Below, in pieces: positions 8,110 to 17,289 of a DNA stretch of 64,000 nt (the first letter of the stretch is position 1; each line of letters begins with the position of its first letter). Location of the stretch: positions 1 through 64,000 of the forward strand of contig CAYZNN010000017.1 of assembly GCA_964479665.1 (NCBI GenBank). The letters are read 5' to 3'. This DNA comes from UBA2287 sp964479665. Its GTDB lineage: Bacteria > Bacteroidota > Bacteroidia > Bacteroidales > Tenuifilaceae. Below the pieces are notes generated by a model that saw only the letters and a program-made list of their open reading frames with translations, did not search any database and was not told where the DNA came from. Both the position numbers and the translations under genes were made by a program.

Positions 8110-8589
8110 TTAACAATTATTCGAAAGAACAACCGAAAGGCTTGTTTCAATGTCGTTATAGCTAAAACCCCGAGAAATGGCAAAACGAATCAGCTTGCTG
8201 CGCATTTCCATAGGGTTGGAATGCTGTAAAGTTTTCAACTTTTGCTTTAAAAGGTCAACAAGGGTCTTTTTGTTAGCATTTTTGTCAATTTCCAACAGGG
8301 CAATATTTATATTCTCGGAAGCTATTTGCTTGGCTCTAAGTGCCATTTCAACTTTGCGGGGTCCCCATTTGTTGAATCGGACCTTTTCGTGCGTAAAGTT
8401 TTGTGCATACCTCAGTTCATCGATAAATTTGTCGGCCAGCAGGCTTTTTTCAATGAACCGAATGTCTTTTGGAGTTGCCCCCCATTGAACCAGTTTTTTT
8501 CGAATGTCGCTGAGACACTTCTCCTGCCGGCTGCAAAGGGCCTGAGCCTTAATCAGTAATCGTTCGTTGGGTTCCTTTTTATTTGCCAT
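8110..8589 (-). CDS. recX: RecX-family regulator of RecA
   Basis: 159 residues, usual length. It has the RecX helical repeats: C-S-R-Q-E-K-C near the start, then L..W-G-A-T..I-x-x-L-L-A-D-K-F-I-D-E-L-R-Y-A, and K-W-G-P-R-K-V-E-M-A-L-R. RecX binds in the groove of RecA filaments and limits their growth. There is no recA in the window. The start overlaps the 3' end of prmC by 11 bp, implying translational coupling, and prfB follows 38 bp downstream. Confidence 0.88.
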   Translation of the reverse strand: MANKKEPNERLLIKAQALCSRQEKCLSDIRKKLVQWGATPKDIRFIEKSLLADKFIDELRYAQNFTHEKVRFNKWGPRKVEMALRAKQIASENINIALLEIDKNANKKTLVDLLKQKLKTLQHSNPMEMRSKLIRFAISRGFSYNDIETSLSVVLSNNC

Positions 8590-9448
8590 AAAACGATTTG
8601 TTAGGTTGCGCCATTATCATTCTATCCTTGCCATTCAGGTCCTTCCGAATTTTAATATTTGTATAACCCAGGGTACTTAACAACCTTTGGGTTTCTGCGG
8701 CTAAACTTTCGTTTATTTCGAAGAATAGGGCGCCTTGAGCCGACAGAATGCTGAACGAACCTTTTGCTATGGAATTGTAGAACTTAAGAGCATCGGAGTC
8801 GGGAACAAATAGGGCTGTTGATGGTTCGAAGTTTAGCACATGGGGAAGCATGGTTTTTCTCTCACTTTCTCTAACATAAGGCGGATTGCTTACAATAACA
8901 TCGCAAAGTTCAGCTCCAAAGTGGTAAGCGTTTTTTAGTGCATCGTGCTTAAGGAACTGAATTTGAACTTTATTGCTACTTGCATTTTTAGTAGCTATAT
9001 CCAGTGCACTTTCCGAGATATCGGTTGCCCATACCTTGGCCTGGCTCAAACATTTTGCTAGAGAAATGGCAATGCAACCGCTACCAGTTCCAATATCTAA
9101 AATTCGCTGAGCATTGGGATAGGTTTCAACAATCCATTGCACCAGTTCTTCCGTTTCGGGCCTTGGAATAAGTACGCTTTCGTTTACTTCAATGCGGTTG
9201 CCGTAAAACTCTGCATGGCCCAATACATATTGAATAGGTTTATGTTGTAGGAGTTGGTATCGGTAGTTTTGCAGTTCATCTTGCTGTTGCGCCGTTATTT
9301 CAAATTGTGGGCGAGTAATTAAACGATGGTACGTTAAGCCAGTCAACTTCTCCAGCACAATACTTGCAATGGCTCTAGCCTCATTTTCGCCCCAAATTGG
9401 GGAGAGGTCATTAACCAACTTCCTGTATGATGTTATTGCAGCATTCAT
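8579..9448 (-). CDS. prmC: Release factor glutamine N5-methyltransferase PrmC (HemK)
   Basis: 289 residues. The N-terminal helical bundle that grips the release factor is followed by a Rossmann methyltransferase domain with D-I-G-T-G-S-G-C (residues ~118-125) for SAM and the N-P-P-Y active-site motif (~188-191) that positions the target glutamine amide. It uses SAM to methylate the GGQ glutamine of RF1 and RF2; its substrate gene prfB is two genes downstream in the same apparent operon. The ATG at 9448 gives the family N-terminus; a longer frame would run into the divergent ribD gene. Confidence 0.94.
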   Translation of the reverse strand: MNAAITSYRKLVNDLSPIWGENEARAIASIVLEKLTGLTYHRLITRPQFEITAQQQDELQNYRYQLLQHKPIQYVLGHAEFYGNRIEVNESVLIPRPETEELVQWIVETYPNAQRILDIGTGSGCIAISLAKCLSQAKVWATDISESALDIATKNASSNKVQIQFLKHDALKNAYHFGAELCDVIVSNPPYVRESERKTMLPHVLNFEPSTALFVPDSDALKFYNSIAKGSFSILSAQGALFFEINESLAAETQRLLSTLGYTNIKIRKDLNGKDRMIMAQPNKSFYGK

Positions 9449-9491
9449 TATCTTTACATCGCTATTTACCGAAAACAAAAGTACGGAATTT
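9449..9491. promoter_or_regulatory. Divergent prmC/ribD promoter region
   Basis: Only 43 bp separate the two divergent starts. On the minus strand 9476-9483 reads TACTTTTG, a good -7 box for the prmC operon. On the plus strand 9449-9456 reads TATCTTTA, a weaker -7 box for ribD. The two promoters must overlap face to face. No FMN riboswitch can fit here. Confidence 0.4.
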
Positions 9492-10571
9492 ATGGAACAC
9501 GATGCTCTCGACAACCTTTTTATGGAGCGTTGTCTTAGTTTAGCCATGAATGGTATGTGTAATACCAAACCCAACCCCATGGTTGGCTCGGTTGTGGTTC
9601 ACAACAACCGAATAGTTGGCGAAGGTTACCATAGCATCTATGGCGGCGCCCATGCCGAGAAAAATGCCATTGAAAGTGTTGCCGATAAGAGCGTTTTAAA
9701 GGATTCGATTCTGTATGTTTCGCTTGAACCATGTTCCCATTTTGGGAAAACACCCCCCTGTACCAACCTGATTGTTGATTCGGGTATTCGAAAGGTTGTA
9801 GTGGCTGTTGAGGACCCTAACCCCCTTGTAAAGGGAAAGGGTATTGAGTTCTTACGTAGCCAAGGGGTTGAGGTAAAAATCGGGGTTAAAGAGGCTGGTG
9901 CAATTGAGTTAAACAGAAGGTTCATCACTTTTCATACAAGAAACAGACCCTACGTTATACTTAAATGGGCACAAACCCTCGATGGGTTCATCGATGTGGT
10001 TCGAAAACCCGATGACCCAGTGAAGCCCGTTTGGATTACCAATGAAGAGTCGCGCGTTCTGGTGCATAAATGGCGCAGCGAGGAGCAAGCTATTCTCATT
10101 GGCACCAATACTGTTTTAATGGATAATCCTCAGCTCAATGTACGCCATTGGCAGGGGCAATCGCCCATGCGGGTGGTTCTCGACAGGCTGCTTCGCATTC
10201 CTCTCGAATCGCATGTTTACGATGGTACGGTACCAACCCTCATTTTCATTGGAAACAATGCAACAGCATTAGCCCGAAGGCCACTAGTGGCTCAGGTACC
10301 CAATACTGAAATGGTAATTATCGATTTTGCGCGGGGCGCAGAGGTTCAAATGCTTAAGGAGCTGCATCGACGAGGAGTGCAGTCGCTTATAATTGAAGGT
10401 GGTACAATGATTTTAAACAGTTTTTTTGCCCGGGGATTTTGGGATGAGGCACGTATATTTGTGGGCAACAAATTCTTTGGTAATGGTGTAAAAGCGCCAT
10501 TCTTCAAGGGCGAACCTATAACTTTCGATGAAATTGGCGATAGCCGCCTTTACACTTTCAGAAATACCTAA
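9492..10571 (+). CDS. ribD: Bifunctional pyrimidine deaminase/reductase RibD
   Basis: 359 residues with two domains. The N-terminal cytidine-deaminase-like domain has the zinc site H-A-E (His54, Glu56) with P-C-S-H-F-G-K-T-P-P-C (Cys81, Cys90). The C-terminal HTP reductase domain starts near residue 150 (R-P-Y-V-I-L-K-W-A-Q-T-L-D-G) and contains I-L-I-G-T-N-T-V-L-M-D-N-P and I-I-E-G-G-T. It carries out the second and third steps of riboflavin synthesis. Start by family alignment. No other rib gene is adjacent. The stop overlaps that of the convergent LOG gene. Confidence 0.94.
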   Translation: MEHDALDNLFMERCLSLAMNGMCNTKPNPMVGSVVVHNNRIVGEGYHSIYGGAHAEKNAIESVADKSVLKDSILYVSLEPCSHFGKTPPCTNLIVDSGIRKVVVAVEDPNPLVKGKGIEFLRSQGVEVKIGVKEAGAIELNRRFITFHTRNRPYVILKWAQTLDGFIDVVRKPDDPVKPVWITNEESRVLVHKWRSEEQAILIGTNTVLMDNPQLNVRHWQGQSPMRVVLDRLLRIPLESHVYDGTVPTLIFIGNNATALARRPLVAQVPNTEMVIIDFARGAEVQMLKELHRRGVQSLIIEGGTMILNSFFARGFWDEARIFVGNKFFGNGVKAPFFKGEPITFDEIGDSRLYTFRNT

Positions 10572-11143
10572 ACAGCTGCAAATTTTATAGCTCCCTTGTC
10601 CCAAGCCGGAGCCGATTGAATAGCGGGGATAATTTGCTCAGGCTGAGCAACAACTTGCCATATGGCTCTATGTTCGGAGCGCATGAAATTTTCGGCAATC
10701 ATTTTTTCAATGAGCAATTCCAAATGATTATAAAAATTGTTGGTATTTAATACAACAATGGGCTTTGTGAACTTTCCAAGACGTTTCAGGGTATATACCT
10801 CCATGAGTTCTTCAAGAGTACCGCAACCTCCAGGCAGGGCAACCACTGCGTCAACATCTTTAATAAGAATCTTTTTGCGCTCACGCATATCTTTTACCAA
10901 GATCATTTGCGACAAGCCCTTATGCCCCCATTCAACCTTATCCATAAAGCGGGGTAAAACGCCTACTACTTTGCCACCCAATTCAAGAGCCGTGTCGGCA
11001 AGGCAGCCCATGAGGCCAACTGAACCACCCCCATACACAACGGTGCAATTGTGGTTAACCAAGTGTTGAGCAACCCTTCGGGTTACCCCAAAGTATTCGG
11101 GAGAAATTTTGGCGCTAGAAGCGCAAAAAACGCATATACGCAT
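10568..11143 (-). CDS. LOG-family (TIGR00730-type) nucleotide 5'-monophosphate phosphoribohydrolase
   Basis: 191 residues. The family signature P-G-G-C-G-T-L-E-E is at 104-112 and the N-terminal G-G-G-S-V-G-L-M-G at ~38-46. These Rossmann-like proteins cleave nucleoside 5'-monophosphates to base and ribose 5-phosphate; the plant LOG proteins release cytokinins. In bacteria most are annotated as cytokinin riboside phosphoribohydrolases, but the natural substrate here is not known. It is a single gene, convergent with ribD and downstream of trxA with a hairpin between. Confidence 0.85.
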   Translation of the reverse strand: MRICVFCASSAKISPEYFGVTRRVAQHLVNHNCTVVYGGGSVGLMGCLADTALELGGKVVGVLPRFMDKVEWGHKGLSQMILVKDMRERKKILIKDVDAVVALPGGCGTLEELMEVYTLKRLGKFTKPIVVLNTNNFYNHLELLIEKMIAENFMRSEHRAIWQVVAQPEQIIPAIQSAPAWDKGAIKFAAV

Positions 11144-11154
11144 GTCTTACTATT

Positions 11155-11190
11155 TAAAAAACGATGGCCGGAAGGGTAGTCCCCGGCCAT
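11155..11190 (-). terminator. Terminator after trxA
   Basis: Minus strand: stem of eight base pairs (ATGGCCGG at 11190-11183 with its complement at 11171-11164), an 11-nt loop, then CG and a run of six T residues. It separates trxA from the LOG gene. Confidence 0.7.
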
Positions 11191-11213
11191 GCTTTAAGTT
11201 AATTAATTTGAGG

Positions 11214-11531
11214 TTATAGGTGCGATTCGAGCTTTGACACTAGCACGTTTTTTGGAACGGCACCAACCTGCTTATCAATTACTTCGCCATTCTTTATGAA
11301 GATAATGGTTGGTATGTTTCGGATGCCAAATCGGCTGGCCACACCGGGGTTGCTATCCACATCTACCTTTCCAACTACGGCTTTGTCTTTGAATTCTTCA
11401 GCCATTTGCTCTACATATGGAGCAATCATTCGGCAGGGGCCACACCATTCGGCCCAAAAGTCGAGCATTACTGTTTTGTCCGATTTCATTACAACTTCCT
11501 CGAAGTTGCTGTCGGTTACTGCTAGTGCCAT
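11214..11531 (-). CDS. trxA: Thioredoxin
   Basis: 105 residues, the full thioredoxin fold. The active site W-C-G-P-C has Cys30 and Cys33, and the cis-proline segment N-I-P-T-I is present. It is a general cytoplasmic disulfide reductant without a signal peptide. ATG at 11531 is used; an upstream TTG would add only two residues. It lies downstream of dnaE on the same strand with a ~100-bp gap, so it may have its own promoter. Confidence 0.95.
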   Translation of the reverse strand: MALAVTDSNFEEVVMKSDKTVMLDFWAEWCGPCRMIAPYVEQMAEEFKDKAVVGKVDVDSNPGVASRFGIRNIPTIIFIKNGEVIDKQVGAVPKNVLVSKLESHL

Positions 11532-11632
11532 ATTCAATCAGTTTATTGGGTTAGTGTTTTTATAATTGTAAAATTAACAGTTTCCTACGAAAAAAGTTTG
11601 GCTTGCCAAATAAATAATCGTGCGCTTTTTCA

Positions 11633-14600
11633 CTAGTTTACTTTAAACTTTAATTCGAGTCTTTCCAATTGTTCAATGAGTTCGGGTTGTATTGAAACAC
11701 GGGTATTACGCGAAAATAGGTCGACAAACAGGTTCGTTTCGGGGTCGAAAACCCGAAAGCGAAGCTGCGTTTTACCCTGGTTGGCCTCGCACATGGAGTT
11801 GAGTTCCTCCATCATAATGTCGTTGAGGTCGGAAAGGTTGATATTAATTGTAAGGCTTTTTACCATATCCTCCCTAACCTCCGAAAGCATATGCATACTT
11901 TTGACCCTGAATTCGGGTTCGTTGTTACGGAACTTGTTTGGTTCCACCTTTCCTTTCACCATTATGGAATAGCCCATGTAGAAATACTTTCGGTAATCCT
12001 CAAAATCCTTTCCGAAAAGGGAAAACTCGTAGGAGTCAGTATAGTCTTCGAGGGTTAAGCGGCAGTAGTACGTTCCCTTTTTCGTGAGAAGCACTTTGGC
12101 CGAGGTGACAATACCTGCTATGGTAATGTCGCGACCTAATAAGGCATGAACCTCGTGCATGCTCGATAGAGGGGTGTTGCAGAAACTATCGATTTCGATT
12201 TTGTAATCGTCGAGGGGGTGAGCCGATAAATAAATGCCAATGAGTTCCTTTTCGCGATTGAGTTTCTCCAGTTTCATCCAATCGTCAACATTGGGTGGTT
12301 CAGGCCTTTGAATCTCAAATCCATTGGCTGTTCCGTCGCCAAATAGGGTTTGCTGAATGTTATTCTTTTCCGACTGCTGTTTAGAACCGTAACGGATGAG
12401 CGACTCTGCAAAGGATACCCCTTTCATATCGGTTGCAAAGTACTGCGCTCGGTTGTAACGGCTGATATTATCGAATGCCCCTGCTATAACCAGGGCTTCA
12501 ATGTTCTTTTTATTTACCGATTGCAGGTTAACCCGTTCAGCGAATTCGTATACATCCTTGAATTTTCCACCACTTTTTCGAACCTCAATGATGTTGACTA
12601 CAGCACCTTCGCCAATCCCCTTTATGGCGCCGAGCCCAAAGCGAATATCGCCGTTGGCCATTACCGAAAACTTGTAATTACTCTCGTTTACATCGGGGCC
12701 AAGTACCTGAAGCCCCATACGGCGGCACTCGTCCATAAAGTTTGTAATTTTCTTTATATCGGAGAGGTTTCTGCTTAAAACAGCCGCCATGAACTCGCTG
12801 GGGTAGTTGGCTTTAATGTAAGCAGTTTGGTATGCTATGTATGCGTAGCAGGTTGAGTGCGATTTGTTGAAAGCATACTGAGCAAAAGCTTCCCAATCGG
12901 TCCATATTTTTTCGACCCGTTTCTTATCGTACCCTTTTTCGCTGCAGCCTGCCACGAACTTCTCCTTCATTTTGTCCATGACATCCTTCTGCTTTTTTCC
13001 CATGGCTTTTCGCAGAGTGTCGGCTTGGCCCTTGGTGAATCCGGCCAACTTTTGCGAAAGGAGCATCACCTGCTCCTGATAAACAGTAATACCATAGGTA
13101 TCCTTGAGGTATTCCTCCATTTCGGGTATATCGTACTCAATTTTTTCGCGGCCATGCTTGCGATTAATGAAACTGGGGATATACTCCAAAGGACCCGGAC
13201 GATAAAGCGCATTCATGGCAATAAGGTCCTCAATGCGGTTGGGCTTGAGAGCCCGCAGATGCTTTTTCATTCCCGGCGATTCGAATTGGAATATGGCCGT
13301 TGTATCGCCGTTTGAGAAGAGCTGGAATGTTTTGGTATCGTCGAGAGGAATGGAGTCCATATCAATGTCCACTCCCTTTCCCTCTTTAATAAGAACCAGC
13401 GCATCCTTAATAATTGAAAGCGTTTTGAGGCCCAGAAAGTCCATTTTCAGTAGTCCCACGTCTTCCACATGGCTACCCTCAAATTGAGTAACGTAAAGTT
13501 CTGTATCTTTAGCGGTGCTTAATGGGATGTGCTCTTCCAGATCGTCGCGGCCAATAATAATTCCGCAGGCATGAACTCCGGTTTGCCGAACCGACCCCTC
13601 GAGAACCTCTGCATACTGAAGAGTTTCACGAATTTTTAGGTTTTCAGATTTCTTATATTCGGCCAATTCGGTTACCTCTTTAAATGCCTCCTTTAACGTA
13701 ACGCCCGGCCGTTCGGGAACCAATTTGGCCAGTCGGTCGCAGGTGGGCAGGTCGAGTTTCTGAACCCTACCTACATCGCGAATGGCCATTTTGGCAGCCA
13801 TGGTGCCAAATGTTATAATGTGGGCCACGCGCTTTTTGCCGTACTTATTCACCACATAACGCAACACCTCTTCGCGCCCATCCTCATCGAAGTCGATATC
13901 AATATCGGGCATCGATATGCGTTCGGGGTTCAAAAAGCGCTCAAAAAGGAGATCGTACTTAATAGGATCGATATCGGTAATTCTCAGGGAGTAAGCTACT
14001 GCCGACCCCGCTGCTGATCCCCTGCCGGGGCCAACCGAAACACCCATGTTGCGGGCTGCTTTCAGAAAATCCCAAACAATGAGAAAGTAGCTGGGGTAGC
14101 CCATGCGGGCAATAACCTCCAGCTCGAAATTGAGCCTCTCGGTTACAGTATTGGAAAGATTTTCGCCCCAGCGCTTCCGGGCTCCCTCAAATGTAATATG
14201 CTTTAGGTACTCATTAAAATCGGCGAAGCCTTCGGGTAAGGGAAAATCGGGCATAATGGCTTCGTGCCTAAGCGAGTATGGCTCAACCTTGTCGGCTACT
14301 TCACAGGTATTGGCAATTGTTTCGGGCCAATCGGGGAAAAGGGCGAGCATTTCCTGTGGGCTTTTTAGGTACTCCTGCTTGGTGTAAACCAAACGGCTAG
14401 CGTCTTCAACGTCGGTTGCTGTATTTATGCATATAAGTCTATCGTGTGCTTCGGCGTCCTCAGCGTTAACGAAATGTACATCGTTGGTGGCCACGCATTT
14501 TACACCCGTTTTGCGCGAAAGTTCCATTATAGCCATATTGGCTTTTTTTTGCTCGTGGTAGGTTTCGTGTGCCGGATTGGGATGCAGCATGATTTCAAGA

Positions 14601-15235
14601 TAGAAGTCGTTGCCAAAAATATCGCGGTACTCGTAAACCAATTGCTCAGCTAATTCCATGTCGCCAGCCATAATGGCTTGGGGTATTTCACCACCCAAGC
14701 ACGCCGATGTGGCAATTATACCCTCATTATACTTGCGCAGCAACTCCTTGTCGATACGGGGCTTGTAGTAAAAACCTTCAATCCAGGAGTAAGAAACTAA
14801 CTTAACCAGATTATTGTAACCTTTCAGGTTTTTGGCTAAAAGTATAAGATGGTAGCCGCTGCGGTCCTCCTTTTCAGTTCTGTCGAAACGGCTCTTTTTG
14901 GAGATATAGGCTTCGCAACCGATAATGGGCTTGAATAGATCGCCTCGTAATTTTGCCTGCTGCTCTTCTAACTCCTTAATTTTAGGACCGTCTACGTTGG
15001 CTTCTTTCAAGCTGGCTATTTCATTACCTATTCTTTTTATTTCTGAAGAAATGGGAGCGTTTGTTTTTTCAATCGTATCGACAAACTCCTTAACGCCAAA
15101 CATGTTGCCATGGTCTGTTATGGCGAGCGCCTTCATGCCCTGGGATTTTGCCTTGGCAACCAGTTCTTTTATGCTGGATGCTCCATCCAGAATGGAGTAC
15201 TGAGTGTGAACGTGCAGATGAACAAAATTGCTCAT
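11633..15235 (-). CDS. dnaE: DNA polymerase III subunit alpha
   Basis: 1200 residues. The N-terminal PHP domain begins F-V-H-L-H-V-H-T-Q-Y-S-I-L-D-G. The polymerase core carries the catalytic aspartates in P-D-I-D-I-D-F-D near residue 445, and the fingers motif and tandem helix-hairpin-helix (G-I-G-E-G-A near residue 905) follow. The OB-fold region comes near residue 1050 and a short tail follows it. The PHP histidines look conserved, so the domain may retain metal binding. It is the replicative polymerase of the chromosome and stands alone as a large gene with its own promoter. Start by family alignment at ATG. Confidence 0.96.
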   Translation of the reverse strand: MSNFVHLHVHTQYSILDGASSIKELVAKAKSQGMKALAITDHGNMFGVKEFVDTIEKTNAPISSEIKRIGNEIASLKEANVDGPKIKELEEQQAKLRGDLFKPIIGCEAYISKKSRFDRTEKEDRSGYHLILLAKNLKGYNNLVKLVSYSWIEGFYYKPRIDKELLRKYNEGIIATSACLGGEIPQAIMAGDMELAEQLVYEYRDIFGNDFYLEIMLHPNPAHETYHEQKKANMAIMELSRKTGVKCVATNDVHFVNAEDAEAHDRLICINTATDVEDASRLVYTKQEYLKSPQEMLALFPDWPETIANTCEVADKVEPYSLRHEAIMPDFPLPEGFADFNEYLKHITFEGARKRWGENLSNTVTERLNFELEVIARMGYPSYFLIVWDFLKAARNMGVSVGPGRGSAAGSAVAYSLRITDIDPIKYDLLFERFLNPERISMPDIDIDFDEDGREEVLRYVVNKYGKKRVAHIITFGTMAAKMAIRDVGRVQKLDLPTCDRLAKLVPERPGVTLKEAFKEVTELAEYKKSENLKIRETLQYAEVLEGSVRQTGVHACGIIIGRDDLEEHIPLSTAKDTELYVTQFEGSHVEDVGLLKMDFLGLKTLSIIKDALVLIKEGKGVDIDMDSIPLDDTKTFQLFSNGDTTAIFQFESPGMKKHLRALKPNRIEDLIAMNALYRPGPLEYIPSFINRKHGREKIEYDIPEMEEYLKDTYGITVYQEQVMLLSQKLAGFTKGQADTLRKAMGKKQKDVMDKMKEKFVAGCSEKGYDKKRVEKIWTDWEAFAQYAFNKSHSTCYAYIAYQTAYIKANYPSEFMAAVLSRNLSDIKKITNFMDECRRMGLQVLGPDVNESNYKFSVMANGDIRFGLGAIKGIGEGAVVNIIEVRKSGGKFKDVYEFAERVNLQSVNKKNIEALVIAGAFDNISRYNRAQYFATDMKGVSFAESLIRYGSKQQSEKNNIQQTLFGDGTANGFEIQRPEPPNVDDWMKLEKLNREKELIGIYLSAHPLDDYKIEIDSFCNTPLSSMHEVHALLGRDITIAGIVTSAKVLLTKKGTYYCRLTLEDYTDSYEFSLFGKDFEDYRKYFYMGYSIMVKGKVEPNKFRNNEPEFRVKSMHMLSEVREDMVKSLTININLSDLNDIMMEELNSMCEANQGKTQLRFRVFDPETNLFVDLFSRNTRVSIQPELIEQLERLELKFKVN

Positions 15236-15280
15236 TTATAGTGTGTTATATGTTATAATGGAATTTTCTTTTTTCCTCTC

Positions 15281-15288
15281 CAAAGATA
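15281..15288 (-). promoter_or_regulatory. Possible dnaE -7 promoter element
   Basis: Minus strand reads TATCTTTG, a perfect TAnnTTTG match 45-53 bp upstream of the dnaE start. I could not find a clear -33 TTTG at the expected spacing. The rest of the 238-bp region up to the fecR-like gene is AT-rich and shows no other element I can support. Confidence 0.4.
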
Positions 15289-15473
15289 GGCATATGAGCA
15301 CCACTTTATTGGCCTTGTTAATAAGTATTGGATAAAATGATTTGCTCCTAGTGAAAAAACAATAATCGTAAATATCACAATGTCATGGCGTTATTGTTTT
15401 AAATTCATTTTTTTTTGTTTTTTGGTAGGGTGTTTTTTTGTGCTATTGTATCATTAGTGAAAACAGAATTAAA

Positions 15474-16352
15474 ATGGCACCTTCCAAAAACATAAATTCC
15501 GAAATAGGCAACGAAAGACTAGAGAGGTCAATCGATATGCTTATGGGAAGTTTTAGTGTGCCTGTTAAAAGCGACAAAGAAGAAATTTGGAATAGTATTT
15601 CAAATAGTATTAGTCAGAAAAAAGAAGTAGCTATAGTTCCATTATGGAAAAGATCGCTTAGGGTTGCAGCTGTAGCTATCCCATTTGCCTTATTAATATT
15701 TTCAGCAACCTTATACTTTACCGGACAAAATGAGTATTATGCACAGGCAGGCAATCAGCTTTCGGTAATTCTTCCCGACAGTAGCAGAGTGCTTTTAAAT
15801 GCTGAAACCAAAGTATCCTTCAATTCGGTAACTTGGAAATATAATCGAAAAGTTAAAATGACTGGAGAAGCCCTGTTTACAGTAAAAAAAGGGGAAACAT
15901 TCAGTGTAGTTTCCGGGGAGTCGACAACACAGGTATTAGGAACAGTTTTTAATATTTATTTCAGGGGTAGCGAAGTAAGGGTTGTTTGCTTAGAGGGGAA
16001 AGTTAAAGTTAAGAACAATATAACCCAGCAAAGTGTTATTCTGAATCCGGGATTAAAAACGGTAGCTAAGGCTAAGCAACTTACAGCACCAGTTGCTGAA
16101 AATAGGGAAGCAATAAGTTCGTGGACAAATGGCGAATTCTACTATACTAACGAACCCCTTAAGAATGTCATAGATGAAATATCTCGACAGTACAACGTAA
16201 AAATCAAGACTATCGACCTGAAAGGGAGAAATTATAGTGGATATTTTAACAAAAACAGCATAAGCAAAGCGCTCGATTTGGTTTGCCTACCGATGAACCT
16301 AAGTTGGGTTGAAATAAACGGAGTAATACAAGTAACCGAAAAGAAGGAATAA
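15474..16352 (+). CDS. FecR-family anti-sigma-like transmembrane protein without an adjacent sigma factor
   Basis: 292 residues from the ATG at 15474. A cytoplasmic N-terminal section (1-60) is followed by one TM helix (~62-84), the FecR beta domain (about 90-195, with L-P-D-S-S-R-V-L-L-N-A and L-G-T-V-F-N-I), and a C-terminal secretin/TonB-short-N-like DUF4974 domain (~215-290). Bacteroidota FecR proteins usually hold an ECF sigma factor next door and sense a TonB receptor. Here neither is present: upstream is divergent dnaE and downstream, 47 bp away, are two paralogous lipoproteins. It may control a distant sigma factor or work in another way. Confidence 0.85.
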   Translation: MAPSKNINSEIGNERLERSIDMLMGSFSVPVKSDKEEIWNSISNSISQKKEVAIVPLWKRSLRVAAVAIPFALLIFSATLYFTGQNEYYAQAGNQLSVILPDSSRVLLNAETKVSFNSVTWKYNRKVKMTGEALFTVKKGETFSVVSGESTTQVLGTVFNIYFRGSEVRVVCLEGKVKVKNNITQQSVILNPGLKTVAKAKQLTAPVAENREAISSWTNGEFYYTNEPLKNVIDEISRQYNVKIKTIDLKGRNYSGYFNKNSISKALDLVCLPMNLSWVEINGVIQVTEKKE

Positions 16353-16399
16353 CTATAGTTAATCAATAAATTAATGGCTAACCTTTAAGTTTTAAAAAA

Positions 16400-17215
16400 A
16401 TGAAAACACTGAATTATTTCGCAGCAGCAACTTTAGTAATAGCCGCATTCAGTTTCACTTCTTGTGACAAGGAAGATGAAACAACACCCCTAGCCGAAGT
16501 TCTTCAGCAGGATGATGAAGTTGATAATTACTACGACGAAATTATAGCCGAAACGGACGAGTCGACCCTTGGCTATTCAGACCAAATTCTAAAAAGCGAA
16601 TATGAGCAATTTGTCGAAGGTACCGGAACACGAACGGTTGTTACTACCTTCTCGGCCGATACCGTAATTCGCACCATTACTTTTGTAGAATTTGCAAACA
16701 CGCGCCGTCCCGACCGAGTTAAAAATGGCATTATTGAAATAAAAATGGTTGGCCACTACGCACAGAGTAAGTTTTGGAGGCAAGTTAAACTAATAGGTTT
16801 TTCTATTAACAACTTACCAATTCAAGGTACAAAAATATACAACAAAACGGGAACATATCAGTATACAATTAATTTAACAGGTGGTCGTATCGACTTTGCC
16901 GATGGAACTTTCTACACAAGAAATGCAAGTCGGGTTCGTACTTGGAATGCTGGTTATAATACCCCTGCTGTTATAGGTGACGATGAGTACTCCATAACGG
17001 GTACTTCTAGTGGTGTAAATCGCAATGGTAATGTGTATGCCCACGAAATAACTTCCCCCCTAATTGTAAAGTTAAATTGCCGCTGGATTGTACAAGGTAT
17101 TATTGAATTTACTGTAAATAGTCAAAATGTAGTACTCGATTACGGAGATGGTACTTGCGACCGATTAGCAACTTTGACTGTAAATGGGAAAGTTTACAGT
17201 ATTAACCTAAGGTAA
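16400..17215 (+). CDS. Lipoprotein, first of a tandem paralogous pair
   Basis: 271 residues. The signal peptide ends in F-T-S-C-D-K-E-D, a clear lipobox followed by acidic residues. After an acidic linker, the body (from ~75) appears all-beta with repeated T-G-G-R, N-G and D-G-T motifs and ends in Y-G-D-G-T-C-D-R..A-T-L-T-V-N-G, a C-terminus seen in several uncharacterised Bacteroidota lipoproteins. Two Cys in the last 50 residues could form a disulfide. It is closely similar to the next gene along the whole length. Follows the FecR-like gene by 47 bp, so probably one operon. Function unknown. Confidence 0.75.
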   Translation: MKTLNYFAAATLVIAAFSFTSCDKEDETTPLAEVLQQDDEVDNYYDEIIAETDESTLGYSDQILKSEYEQFVEGTGTRTVVTTFSADTVIRTITFVEFANTRRPDRVKNGIIEIKMVGHYAQSKFWRQVKLIGFSINNLPIQGTKIYNKTGTYQYTINLTGGRIDFADGTFYTRNASRVRTWNAGYNTPAVIGDDEYSITGTSSGVNRNGNVYAHEITSPLIVKLNCRWIVQGIIEFTVNSQNVVLDYGDGTCDRLATLTVNGKVYSINLR

Positions 17216-17289
17216 TTAGCACATCACTTTTTATTAAACGCAAAAACTAGCCATTTTAATTAAATTACTAACAATTAATCTTTACAACT

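Noticed and set aside
9449..9580. 44-residue extension of prmC
   Set aside because: It would run across the ribD start and has no similarity to PrmC; the ATG at 9448 matches the family.
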